Below the pieces are notes generated by a model. The model saw only the letters and a list, made by a program, of their open reading frames with translations, had not been told where the DNA came from and made no database searches. Made by a program: the position numbers and the translations under genes. From Patescibacteria group bacterium (lineage in GTDB: Bacteria > Patescibacteriota > Saccharimonadia > Saccharimonadales > CAIOMD01), in NCBI GenBank assembly GCA_025453305.1, contig JALOQO010000018.1:1-8838 (forward strand): a DNA stretch of 8,838 nucleotides. Direction: 5' to 3'. Shown piece by piece: positions 1 to 6,966 of this stretch; position 1 is the stretch's first letter, and every line of letters starts with the position of its first letter.

Positions 1-842
1 GCAGAGCCACCTACCAAAAGGGCAACCATTAGACCGGTCGCATTAATTAATACATACAATGGAGATAACGGTAAATCAATATTTAAATTGTGATAATCCC
101 ATGATTTTTTAGCTTTAATAATTAACTCATTAACGAAATCTTTGTGATTTTTGGCTTCATAATCTTCATGAGCAAACGCTTGTACGGCATCAATATTGCC
201 AATAACATCTGCAATATGACCCGCAACTATATTGCTTGCTTTCTCTCTATCGCTTACTAGTTTTTGCCGTCTCTTAATTAACGGTATCAATATTATCGTG
301 GTAATTAATATTGAACCCAACAATACAACTACAAGCCACGGTGTATATTGCCACAGAACTACCACGGCAAAAAATAACGGTAGGATATTTGCAAAAATGT
401 TAAAGGCCAAAGTATCGCTAAATAATTCATAATTTTTTGCGTATCCAATAGTTTTTTTAGTTAGCGATCCGGCAAAGTTATTATGAAAGAAACCTATATC
501 TTTGTTTAACAATTCATCCATAGATTTAAGATACAATGATTTAATACCTTTAGCGTCGTTATGATTTAGTAAATGTATGGCTATTCTAAAAATCATCTCT
601 CCCGCAAGCCAAACAACCACAAATAACAGTAGATATGGCATTATTGATTCTGTGGTTATGGGCTCGTTCGAAAACCTTGTAATAACAGAAGCAACTATCA
701 AAGTTGGTACATAAGATATTAAAACTACTCCCAGCCCAGGTAAAAGCATAGCTGGTATTGAGTATCTTTTAAGGCTTGCAAGTTGCCCAAAGTAGTGTTT
801 AACGGCAAGCTTAACTGCCGCCGGGTTCCTTGTTTTATCCAT
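1..842 (-). CDS. ABC exporter, N-terminal transmembrane domain (partial, runs off left edge)
   Basis: The reverse strand is open from an ATG at 842 to the window edge, giving 280 codons without a stop. Membrane segments are visible at about residues 31-56, 67-91, 145-164, 168-189 and 258-279. Between them are two family hallmarks of type I ABC exporters (ABC_membrane, MsbA/BmrA-like): the intracellular-loop motif DIGFFHNNFAGSLTKK (115-130), corresponding to the usual D-x-x-F-F-D-x-x-x-x-G-x-L, and AVQAFAHEDYE (219-229), corresponding to the usual 'VKAFGAE' stretch. The ATP-binding half (Walker A, signature, Walker B) would lie beyond position 1 and is not seen, so a half-transporter with a fused ATPase is inferred from family architecture. 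Substrate cannot be told. The start is supported by AAGGAA nine bases upstream. It is transcribed divergently from trhO. Confidence 0.9.
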   Translation of the reverse strand, partial: MDKTRNPAAVKLAVKHYFGQLASLKRYSIPAMLLPGLGVVLISYVPTLIVASVITRFSNEPITTESIMPYLLLFVVVWLAGEMIFRIAIHLLNHNDAKGIKSLYLKSMDELLNKDIGFFHNNFAGSLTKKTIGYAKNYELFSDTLAFNIFANILPLFFAVVVLWQYTPWLVVVLLGSILITTIILIPLIKRRQKLVSDREKASNIVAGHIADVIGNIDAVQAFAHEDYEAKNHKDFVNELIIKAKKSWDYHNLNIDLPLSPLYVLINATGLMVALLVGGS

Positions 843-850
843 AGGTTTAG

Positions 851-856
851 TTCCTT
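851..856 (-). promoter_or_regulatory. Ribosome binding site of the ABC exporter gene
   Basis: On the minus strand the sequence AAGGAA lies about eight to nine bases before the ATG at 842, a normal Shine-Dalgarno spacing, and fixes that start. It stands out because none of the plus-strand genes has a comparably placed purine-rich site. Confidence 0.55.
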
Positions 857-873
857 AGAATTAATGTTTATTA

Positions 874-916
874 GAGCGGTCCGTTTTTTATTGGGACTTC
901 AAGAATTTGAGCGGTC
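874..916. repeat. Direct repeat GAGCGGTC x2 in the divergent intergenic region
   Basis: GAGCGGTC occurs at 874-881 and again at 909-916, 35 bases apart start to start, in otherwise very AT-rich DNA. The second copy abuts the putative minus-strand -10 box at the expected start of transcription and the first lies within the predicted leader, positions where a repressor could act. It may also be chance. Confidence 0.35.
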
Positions 917-924
917 TTATAACA
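916..924 (-). promoter_or_regulatory. Putative extended -10 promoter for the ABC exporter gene
   Basis: The minus strand reads TGTTATAAG, an extended -10 element (TGn plus five of six bases of TATAAT). Transcription would start near 909 and give a leader of about 67 bases that contains the AAGGAA ribosome site. No good -35 hexamer is seen at 16-18 bases upstream. Seen by pattern only. Confidence 0.35.
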
Positions 925-963
925 ATATTAAGACATCAATCATAAAAACAATCTTAACACATC

Positions 964-972
964 TGTTATAAT
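964..972 (+). promoter_or_regulatory. Extended -10 promoter for trhO, predicted leaderless
   Basis: TGTTATAAT is a perfect extended -10 (TGn-TATAAT) that ends eight bases before the trhO ATG at 981. With the usual 6-8 bases between -10 and start of transcription, the mRNA would begin at or within a base or two of the ATG, leaving no room for a ribosome binding site, and none is present. No clear -35 is visible, which fits an extended -10 promoter. It probably also drives the following housekeeping genes. Confidence 0.6.
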
Positions 973-980
973 ATTATCAA

Positions 981-1880
981 ATGGAAAAAGTAATTCTTTA
1001 TTATAAATTTGTGCCCGTTAAAGACCCAGAGTTTACTAGGCTTTGGCAACGGGAACTGTGCGAAAGATATGGCCTAAGGGGCCGCATAATTATTAGCAAA
1101 CAAGGTATTAATGGTACTCTTGGTGGCCCTGTAGATGGCCTAAAGGCATATGTAAAGGCTATGAAATCATCCTTGTTTAAAAACACTGCTTTTAAATGGA
1201 GCGATGGCGGTGCAGATGATTTTCCTAAATTATCAATAAAAGTTCGCCCAGAACTAGTTGCTTTTGGCGCACCGGATGCTATAAAAGTTAACCAAAACGG
1301 AGTAGTCGGCGGAGGTAAGCATCTTAAGCCCGAAGAAGTAAATAAGTTGGTAGAAAGTCGTGGCGATGAAGTAGTTTTTTTTGATGGTCGTAACGAATTT
1401 GAGGCCAAAATAGGAAAATTTAAAAATACCGTTGTACCAAGTGTTCGATATACCAGAGAATTTCTAAAAGAGTTAGATGATCCCAAATACGACTCCATAA
1501 AAGATAAACCCGTTGTGTCATATTGCACTGGCGGTATCAGATGTGAGCTTTTAAGTGTTCATATGAAAAATGCCGGCTTTAAAGAAGTTTATCAAATAGA
1601 TGGTGGCATTGTAAAATACGGTGAAAAGTATGGCGATGACGGCTTATGGGAAGGCAAGTTGTATGTTTTTGATAACCGCATGGTTACAAGTTTTAGTGAC
1701 AAAGCTAAGGATATTGGTGAATGTGTGCATTGTGGTGCAAAAACCAGTAATTATGAAAATTGCTCTAACAAATTATGTAACGACTTGATTCTGATATGCA
1801 AAAAGTGTCATAAGACAACCACCGTATGTACCAACCCGGAGTGTGCTCGGACGGTAAATGTACCGATCACCAAACATTAG
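981..1880 (+). CDS. trhO: Oxygen-dependent tRNA uridine(34) hydroxylase, rhodanese family
   Basis: The 299-residue product matches the TrhO/YceA family, which hydroxylates U34 in tRNA anticodons to 5-hydroxyuridine, the first step towards cmo5U/mo5U wobble bases, using O2. The N-terminal acylphosphatase-like domain (about 1-95) carries the family signature [16 protein letters not shown] (34-49). The rhodanese domain (about 125-225) has FFDGRNEFE (133-141) and the active-site loop CTGGIRCE (182-189) with catalytic Cys182. The C-terminal tail (248-288) has eight cysteines in C-x2-C pairs or wider spacing, typical of the family and probably metal-binding. The ATG at 981 follows an extended -10 box by eight bases and has no Shine-Dalgarno, so it is likely the first codon of a leaderless mRNA. 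It heads a tight plus-strand run; uvrC begins six bases after its TAG. An aerobic or microaerobic life is suggested by the O2 requirement of characterised members. Confidence 0.93.
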   Translation: MEKVILYYKFVPVKDPEFTRLWQRELCERYGLRGRIIISKQGINGTLGGPVDGLKAYVKAMKSSLFKNTAFKWSDGGADDFPKLSIKVRPELVAFGAPDAIKVNQNGVVGGGKHLKPEEVNKLVESRGDEVVFFDGRNEFEAKIGKFKNTVVPSVRYTREFLKELDDPKYDSIKDKPVVSYCTGGIRCELLSVHMKNAGFKEVYQIDGGIVKYGEKYGDDGLWEGKLYVFDNRMVTSFSDKAKDIGECVHCGAKTSNYENCSNKLCNDLILICKKCHKTTTVCTNPECARTVNVPITKH

Positions 1881-1886
1881 TTATTA

Positions 1887-3377
1887 ATGACCAGCAGTAT
1901 AATTAAAGAAAAGTTAGCAAAATTACCTAAAGAGCCAGGGGTTTATTTTCATAAAAATTCCATTGGAGAAATTATTTATGTTGGTAAAGCAGTGGTTTTA
2001 AAGAACCGTGTTAGCCAATATTTTCATAAAAGTCGTTTAAAAGACCCTAAAACCGATGCATTGGTTAAGGAAATTAGCGATTTTGATTGGATGGTGGTAG
2101 CCGACGAGGTTGAGGCGTTGTTTTTAGAAGCCGAAATGGTTCGCCGATATCAGCCAAGATACAATATTTTATTAAGAGACGATAAGTCTGTTGCCTATGT
2201 CAGAATAAATATTAAAGACAAGGCTCCGGCCGTAACCATAACGCGTCGGCCCCTAGATGACGGAGCCGATTATTATGGACCTTTTTTGCAGACTTTACCG
2301 TTGCGTCGTAGCTTAAAATACCTTAGACGAATATTCCCTTTTTCTACTCACAACAGCTTACCAGCAAGGGGTTGTTTACAGTATCATATCGGATTATGCC
2401 CTGGACCAGAAACAGCTGATTATAACGAATCGGAATACAAGGATAATTTAAGGAAATTAGTTTTATATATTAAGGGTGGCAGAGTTCAGCTAATAAAAGA
2501 TTTAGAAAAAGAAATGAAATGCGCATCTCAAGAACAAAATTTTGAGCTAGCTGCCAAAAAACGGAATTCTCTAATAGCCTTAAAGTCTTTAAGGGCTCGT
2601 ATAATTTTTAGTGATAGAGATAATTTAGATTTAAGCAAAGACCATGCACTATATGATTTATCGACTTTATTTAATTTAGACAAGCCCCCCAAGCGCATAG
2701 AGGGTTTTGATATAAGTCATATGAGTGGTACGGATACGGTTGCAAGTATGGTGGTTTTTACAAATGGCATAGCAGACAAATCATATTATAGAAAATTTAA
2801 AATGAGAATACCCGGAAATGATGATTTTGCACACATTAATGAGGTAATCACAAGAAGGCTCAGAAAATCTTCACAAAAATCTTGGCAATTACCTAATTTG
2901 TTTTTGATAGATGGTGGTAAGGGACAGTTAAGTTCAGCTATAAAGGCAAGAGATGAGGCTGGAATAAATACACCAATGATTGGCTTAGCAAAAAAATACG
3001 AAGAAATTGTGATACATAAGAAATCTAGTAATATTAACTTAAATTTAACATTTATAAATAATATAAAAGGATACAAAAAAAATCAGGGAGACTTTATAAT
3101 TATTGAGTTACCTCAATCTGCTCATTTAGTTAAACTCTTGCAACGGATAAGGGACGAATCGCACCGTTTTGCCGTTAGTTATCACGGTACTCTAAAAACA
3201 AAAAGACAGACCGTAAGCGAATTAGATTTAATTCCAGGTATCGGACCGGCCACCAAAAGAAAGTTGTTAAAAGAATATGGTTCACTCAAAGCAGTAAAAG
3301 AATCTAGTTTGGTAGATTTGGGCAAAGTTGTAGGTATGTCAAAAGCCAAGATTATATGGCAAAATTTAGGTAATTAA
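1887..3377 (+). CDS. uvrC: UvrABC system endonuclease subunit C, shortened form
   Basis: UvrC makes both incisions in nucleotide excision repair with UvrA and UvrB. Domains in order: GIY-YIG nuclease (about 15-95; GVY 18-20, YVGKA 31-35, Arg41, probable catalytic Glu81), a reduced cysteine region (163-171), the UvrB-binding UVR helix pair (202-235), the RNase H-like nuclease (272-435; DISHMSG from Asp275, LIDGGKGQL from 340 with Asp342, RDESHRFA from 422 with His426), and C-terminal helix-hairpin-helix motifs (446-493; IPGIGPATKRKLL). By position Asp275, Asp342 and His426 match E. coli D399, D466 and H538. At 496 residues it is about 100 shorter than usual; the gap lies between UVR and RNase H (40 residues instead of about 160). 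Only Cys163 and Cys171 remain of the usual four-cysteine iron-sulfur cluster. There is no ribosome binding site; pepP starts one base after the stop. A C6 run sits in the shortened linker. Confidence 0.96.
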   Translation: MTSSIIKEKLAKLPKEPGVYFHKNSIGEIIYVGKAVVLKNRVSQYFHKSRLKDPKTDALVKEISDFDWMVVADEVEALFLEAEMVRRYQPRYNILLRDDKSVAYVRINIKDKAPAVTITRRPLDDGADYYGPFLQTLPLRRSLKYLRRIFPFSTHNSLPARGCLQYHIGLCPGPETADYNESEYKDNLRKLVLYIKGGRVQLIKDLEKEMKCASQEQNFELAAKKRNSLIALKSLRARIIFSDRDNLDLSKDHALYDLSTLFNLDKPPKRIEGFDISHMSGTDTVASMVVFTNGIADKSYYRKFKMRIPGNDDFAHINEVITRRLRKSSQKSWQLPNLFLIDGGKGQLSSAIKARDEAGINTPMIGLAKKYEEIVIHKKSSNINLNLTFINNIKGYKKNQGDFIIIELPQSAHLVKLLQRIRDESHRFAVSYHGTLKTKRQTVSELDLIPGIGPATKRKLLKEYGSLKAVKESSLVDLGKVVGMSKAKIIWQNLGN

Positions 3378-3378
3378 T

Positions 3379-4512
3379 ATGGGTATCAATAAATATATAA
3401 ATAACAGGCTAAGGCTAGTAAACCTATTACCTGATTCCGATGCCATTTTGATTGTCGGAAACGGTTCGGTTATAAGAACTAGTGATACATCATATCCATT
3501 TAGGCAAGACAGCAACATTTTATATTTTACAGGAATCGAAGTACCGTCTATAAGCCTGTTTATAGATGTAAAAAACTATAAGTCCTTTATTGTTGTGCCA
3601 AGGCAAAATAGAACCGAAATTATTTTTGAAGGCGAGACAAATTCTCAAAAAATAATTGATATCAGTGGTTGTGAAGATGTTATTGGTTATGATGATTTAA
3701 TTAATCGTCTTAAGGCGTGTAAAAATATTTATTCAAATCTGCCAGCCCCAAACAGGGTTAATGGTAGCTTTAACAATGGTTTTAGAAGGCAAGTTTACCC
3801 AAGGCTAGTAAGAAATAATATAAAAACCAAAGACATTAGGCCGGTTTTAGCTAATTTAAGAATGATCAAGCAGGATTACGAAATTAATGACATTAAAAAA
3901 GCCGTAAATATAACTAAAAAAACACTAAAAACAATTGAGCCGTTAATATGGCAAAAGAATCAAACAGAGCAGTCTTTAGCCTGGGCGATTACCGCAGAAT
4001 TCGCTAAACACAAAGCTGGACACGGCTATTCGCCAATTGTAGCAACCGGTCCAAATGCATCGACTCTGCATATTAATCCTGGCAAAAATATGATATCAAA
4101 TAGTGTTTTATTTGATGTTGGCGCAGAATACAATGGTTATTCTGCCGACATTTCCAGGACTTATTTTAAACAAAATAGCGATTTATATAAAAGCCTTGCA
4201 GAAGTACAGAGCAGTATAATAGATATCGTAAGGCCGGGTATATTATTTAAAGACATTCATAAATTTGCCGTATCTCAAATTGCTGATCTTGCTTGTAAGT
4301 TTAATCTAAACGAACCAATTGAATCGTTGTTTCCGCATTCTATCGGGCATCATCTGGGCTTAGATACTCACGATTTAGCAGATTACAAAAACCCCCTACA
4401 AGAAAATATGATAATTACCATAGAGCCGGGAATCTATAGTAAGCAAAAAGGTTTTGGAATGCGCATAGAAGACGATATATTGGTCACCGGTAATGGCTCT
4501 TTAGTGTTATAA
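3379..4512 (+). CDS. pepP: Xaa-Pro aminopeptidase (M24 family)
   Basis: This 377-residue cytoplasmic metallopeptidase should remove N-terminal residues preceding proline. The N-terminal aminopeptidase-P domain (about 1-150) shows FRQDSNILYFTGIEVP (41-56). The pita-bread catalytic domain (about 165-377) keeps all five dimetal ligands: Asp246 and Asp257 (FDVGAEYNGYSADISRTY, 245-262), His324 (HSIGHHLGLDTHD, 320-332), Glu349 (TIEPGIY, 347-353) and Glu364 (RIEDDILVT, 362-370); His231 and His331 match the proton-shuttle histidines of E. coli PepP. The protein ends 13 residues after the last ligand, some 15-20 residues sooner than typical homologues, with tandem TAA TAA stops. The gene begins one base after uvrC ends, implying cotranscription. 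Its last codons form the -10 box of the next gene. A general Xaa-Pro dipeptidase is the main alternative, but the intact N-terminal domain favours aminopeptidase P. Confidence 0.92.
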   Translation: MGINKYINNRLRLVNLLPDSDAILIVGNGSVIRTSDTSYPFRQDSNILYFTGIEVPSISLFIDVKNYKSFIVVPRQNRTEIIFEGETNSQKIIDISGCEDVIGYDDLINRLKACKNIYSNLPAPNRVNGSFNNGFRRQVYPRLVRNNIKTKDIRPVLANLRMIKQDYEINDIKKAVNITKKTLKTIEPLIWQKNQTEQSLAWAITAEFAKHKAGHGYSPIVATGPNASTLHINPGKNMISNSVLFDVGAEYNGYSADISRTYFKQNSDLYKSLAEVQSSIIDIVRPGILFKDIHKFAVSQIADLACKFNLNEPIESLFPHSIGHHLGLDTHDLADYKNPLQENMIITIEPGIYSKQKGFGMRIEDDILVTGNGSLVL

Positions 4513-4513
4513 T
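4505..4513 (+). promoter_or_regulatory. Extended -10 promoter inside the pepP stop codons
   Basis: TGTTATAAT, identical over nine bases to the box before trhO, overlaps the final codons and stop (TAA at 4510-4512) of pepP. It ends 11 bases before the ATG at 4525, so the transcript would have a leader of about four bases or none. No -35 at a usable spacing is seen; a TTGGTC at 4480-4485 is too far (22 bases). It could drive the membrane-protein, secG and peptide-binding genes independently of trhO-uvrC-pepP. Confidence 0.5.
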
Positions 4514-4524
4514 AAACTATAAAT

Positions 4525-4902
4525 ATGAATATAAAAAAGCAAGCTTTCACTCTGTTTGCAAGGTGGCTGGTAAATACTTTTAGTTTGTGGTTGGCTGTTA
4601 GCTTAAGTCTGCTAGAAATGCAAGGTGATTGGCCCCAGTTTATTGTAGGCGGTTTACTATTAGCTTTGCTCAACGCAATCATTAAACCATTATTAGTTGT
4701 ATTTTCTCTGCCAATAGTGGCTTTAAGCCTAGGGCTATTTATGGTAGTAATTAATGCTACTATTTTATATTTTTTGTCATGGATATACGATCCTTTACAA
4801 ATAACTAGCTTTTTTGATGCACTACTTGCGGGAATAGTGATAAGCTTGATAAACTATATAGTAACTATATTGTTTGAAAGGTTGTTTAAAAATAATGAGT
4901 AG
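4525..4902 (+). CDS. Four-helix membrane protein, YvlD / phage-holin superfamily IV family
   Basis: The 125-residue product is almost entirely hydrophobic with four predicted membrane helices (about 9-29, 39-60, 62-86, 97-117). It carries the family signature LLNAIIKPLL (48-57) followed by LPIVALSLGLFMVVINA (62-78), as in the 'mycobacterial 4 TMS phage holin' family (PF04020) that includes B. subtilis YvlD. Despite the name, chromosomal members are widespread outside prophages and have no agreed function; nothing phage-like is nearby. There is no Shine-Dalgarno; an extended -10 ends 11 bases before the ATG. The last eight bases overlap the start of secG in another frame, so the two are probably translated together. 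The placement beside secG suggests, but does not prove, a membrane-related role. Confidence 0.8.
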   Translation: MNIKKQAFTLFARWLVNTFSLWLAVSLSLLEMQGDWPQFIVGGLLLALLNAIIKPLLVVFSLPIVALSLGLFMVVINATILYFLSWIYDPLQITSFFDALLAGIVISLINYIVTILFERLFKNNE

Positions 4903-5113
4903 TGTTTACGATTATATAACGATTATCAGTGCGGTGATTATGACCATTTTTATTTTAATGCAAACTAGAGGCGCTGGTTTAGGTGCAGGATTTGGTGGAT
5001 CGGCCGAAATTAATACCGTAAGAAGGGGTTCTGAAAAAACTCTTTTTCAGTTAACTATTGTTTTTGCTGTGATTTTTATCGGATCTATAATTTTGGGTAT
5101 AGTAAACGCATAA
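4895..5113 (+). CDS. secG: Preprotein translocase subunit SecG
   Basis: The 72-residue product has the classic SecG layout: a membrane helix (about 6-24), a cytoplasmic loop with LMQTRGAGLGAGFGG (21-35) and RRGSEKTL (43-50), and a second helix (about 51-70). SecG is the small, non-essential partner of SecYE that assists SecA-driven export. I chose the ATG at 4895 because it puts the first helix at the usual distance from the N-terminus; an in-frame TTG at 4874 would add seven residues inside the previous gene and is less likely. The start overlaps the preceding membrane-protein gene by eight bases. A weak AAAGG (4877-4881) lies 13 bases upstream, farther than is usual. The next gene, for an exported binding protein, begins 13 bases later. 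Confidence 0.92.
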   Translation: MSSVYDYITIISAVIMTIFILMQTRGAGLGAGFGGSAEINTVRRGSEKTLFQLTIVFAVIFIGSIILGIVNA

Positions 5114-5126
5114 AAGCTATCAACAT

Positions 5127-6896
5127 ATGGTAAATAGTCTCAAACGATTTAAACCTCGTAAAGCTTTCAGGGCGCGTAAAAAGCTTGTTAAAGACAAGGC
5201 GGAAATCGCAAACAAGCAATTAGACAGGCACATTTTTAGAAGATTTCATAACTGGGGAAACGCAAAAAGATTTGTTATTACCTGGGTGTTGTTGATTAGC
5301 TTTATTATCACTGGTTTATTAATCCAAACAAGGTTATTAAGTAGCAATTACCAGGCAACTCAATTCACGGGTGGCGGTATTTATAGCGAAGGCATAATAG
5401 GTAATGTAAAAAATATTAATCCAATTTTCTTAACCGAAAATACTGTAGATAACGCCATTTCTAGATTAATGTTCTCGGGTCTTTTTACCTATGACGAAAC
5501 AAATAATTTAGTACCAGACTTGGCGGTTTCTTATACATCTGACGAGGCAGCGAAAAAGTATGTTGTTCAACTAAGAACCGATGCTCGTTGGCACGATGGC
5601 GTTAGATTATCTGCCGATGATGTTGTTTATACTTATAAAACAATCCAAGACACCAAAACACAGTCGCCTCTAAACAGCACCTGGAGAGGTATAAAAATAG
5701 AAAAAACTAACGATTCTGAAATAACTTTTATTCTGCCAAACTCTTATAGCCCATTTCCCCATTTGCTAACAACAGGGATAATTCCAAAACATATACTAAA
5801 AAATACCGAACCAGAACAGCTAAGGAGTAGTCGCTTTAATAATCAAAGTCCTATAGGTTCGGGTCCTTTTAAACTATTAAATATACAGTCTAGAGAGGTT
5901 GCTAACGAACCGGCAGAGATTGTTCAGCTTGTTAAAAACGGTAGTTTTTATCGGGGCGAGGTGCAGCTAGATGGTTTTAATATGTATACTTATCCTGATA
6001 AAAAACAAATTCAAAATGCATTAGAAAAAAAAGAAATCAATGGTGCACCAATTGAGTTAGACGGTCAATCTAAATTAGCTATAAATCGTTATAATCAAAC
6101 TAGCGGTTTATATTTGTTTTTAAATACCACCAAACCAAATTTAAAAGAACAAGCATTTAGAGAAGCAATAATTAGATCCATTGAACCGGGTAAGGTATCG
6201 GCTAGTTTAGGCTATCCAGTGAAAACTGTCAGATCTCCAATTTTGAAGGGACAATTGGGATATAAAATAGATAATAATCAAAAAGGCTATGATATTAATA
6301 TTGCTAATCAAAAGCTAAATGAACTGGGTTGGGTTTTAAAAGAAGGTGATCAATATTTAACAAAAGATGGTAAAGAATTAACACTAGAATTTGTTTCAGA
6401 AAACACACCAGAATACCTTAAGCTTTCAGAAGAAATTCAAAAACAATTAGCTACAGTAGGGATAAAGACTAATGTCACCCTAGAAGATGCAGAACAGTTG
6501 CAACAAAACAGATTCGGCTCAAAAGAATACGATATATTACTTTATGCGATAAATATTGGTCCAGACCCAGATGTTTATGTGTACTGGCATTCTAGTCAAG
6601 CCGAACCTGAGGCAAAACCCGGCTATAATTTATCACTATATTCAAACAAAAAGGCAGATGCTTCACTTGAAGCTGGCCGATCAAGAAGCAACCCAGATTT
6701 AAGGGCTAGTAAGTATCAACCGTTCTACGAAGCCTGGAAAAACGATATTCCTGCTGTTGGTTTTCACCAACCGGTTATACCACATACCAGAAACATACCC
6801 GTCAATAATATGAAAGAAAAAACAATTAATATTACTGCAGACAGATTTAATAATGCCTACCAATGGCAAATTAATGTTAGCCAACAAACAGAATAA
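5127..6896 (+). CDS. Membrane-anchored peptide ABC transporter substrate-binding protein (family 5)
   Basis: The 589-residue product is a solute-binding protein of the OppA/DppA family (SBP_bac_5), which captures oligopeptides outside the membrane. The fold's hallmarks are VPDLAVSYTSD (129-139), the signature WHDGVRLSADDVVYTYKTI (155-173), GSGPFKL (244-250), the lobe segment around 327-348 and DILLYAINIGPDPDVYVYW (469-487). Unusually, the first 48 residues are strongly basic (about 16 Lys/Arg) and lead into one hydrophobic helix (49-69). There is no lipobox cysteine, indeed no cysteine in the whole protein, so it is probably held as an N-in/C-out signal anchor instead of a lipoprotein. No permease or ATPase genes follow, so the transporter partner lies elsewhere or is absent. 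It starts 13 bases after secG with no ribosome binding site. Peptide rather than nickel or other ligand is inferred from the family. Confidence 0.9.
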   Translation: MVNSLKRFKPRKAFRARKKLVKDKAEIANKQLDRHIFRRFHNWGNAKRFVITWVLLISFIITGLLIQTRLLSSNYQATQFTGGGIYSEGIIGNVKNINPIFLTENTVDNAISRLMFSGLFTYDETNNLVPDLAVSYTSDEAAKKYVVQLRTDARWHDGVRLSADDVVYTYKTIQDTKTQSPLNSTWRGIKIEKTNDSEITFILPNSYSPFPHLLTTGIIPKHILKNTEPEQLRSSRFNNQSPIGSGPFKLLNIQSREVANEPAEIVQLVKNGSFYRGEVQLDGFNMYTYPDKKQIQNALEKKEINGAPIELDGQSKLAINRYNQTSGLYLFLNTTKPNLKEQAFREAIIRSIEPGKVSASLGYPVKTVRSPILKGQLGYKIDNNQKGYDINIANQKLNELGWVLKEGDQYLTKDGKELTLEFVSENTPEYLKLSEEIQKQLATVGIKTNVTLEDAEQLQQNRFGSKEYDILLYAINIGPDPDVYVYWHSSQAEPEAKPGYNLSLYSNKKADASLEAGRSRSNPDLRASKYQPFYEAWKNDIPAVGFHQPVIPHTRNIPVNNMKEKTINITADRFNNAYQWQINVSQQTE

Positions 6897-6950
6897 AAGA
6901 CTAAAAACTAGTTGTTCATCATTCAATTTTAAATGTAGTGCTTATGTTAT

Positions 6951-6966
6951 TATAAATTGGTACAAT
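6951..6966 (+). promoter_or_regulatory. Promoter-like region of the FAD oxidoreductase gene, predicted leaderless
   Basis: TGG-TACAAT (6958-6966) is an extended -10 with five of six consensus bases, ending seven bases before the ATG at 6974, so transcription would start at or next to the first codon. A second -10-like TATAAA lies at 6951-6956. No -35 is evident. The 77-base gap (6897-6973), the largest on the plus strand, has no hairpin plus T-run, so read-through from upstream is also possible. Confidence 0.5.

Noticed and set aside
232..432. Plus-strand ORF of 66 codons
   Set aside because: Lies wholly antisense to the exporter transmembrane domain, whose frame is supported by motifs and continuous hydrophobic helices.
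783..971. Plus-strand ORF of 62 codons spanning the exporter start and intergenic region
   Set aside because: It is antisense to the convincing exporter N-terminus and shows no family features or start signal.
1001..1528. Long minus-strand ORF of 175 codons inside trhO
   Set aside because: The plus strand encodes a full TrhO with active-site loop; the antisense frame is low-complexity Ser/Pro/Thr-rich, typical of a shadow.
2786..3076. Minus-strand ORF of 96 codons inside uvrC
   Set aside because: Antisense to the RNase H-like domain with intact catalytic residues; hydrophobic look comes from reversed AT-rich codons.
4525..4902. Prophage signal from the holin-like gene
   Set aside because: No lysin, structural, integrase or attachment-site signals nearby; chromosomal YvlD-type proteins are common.
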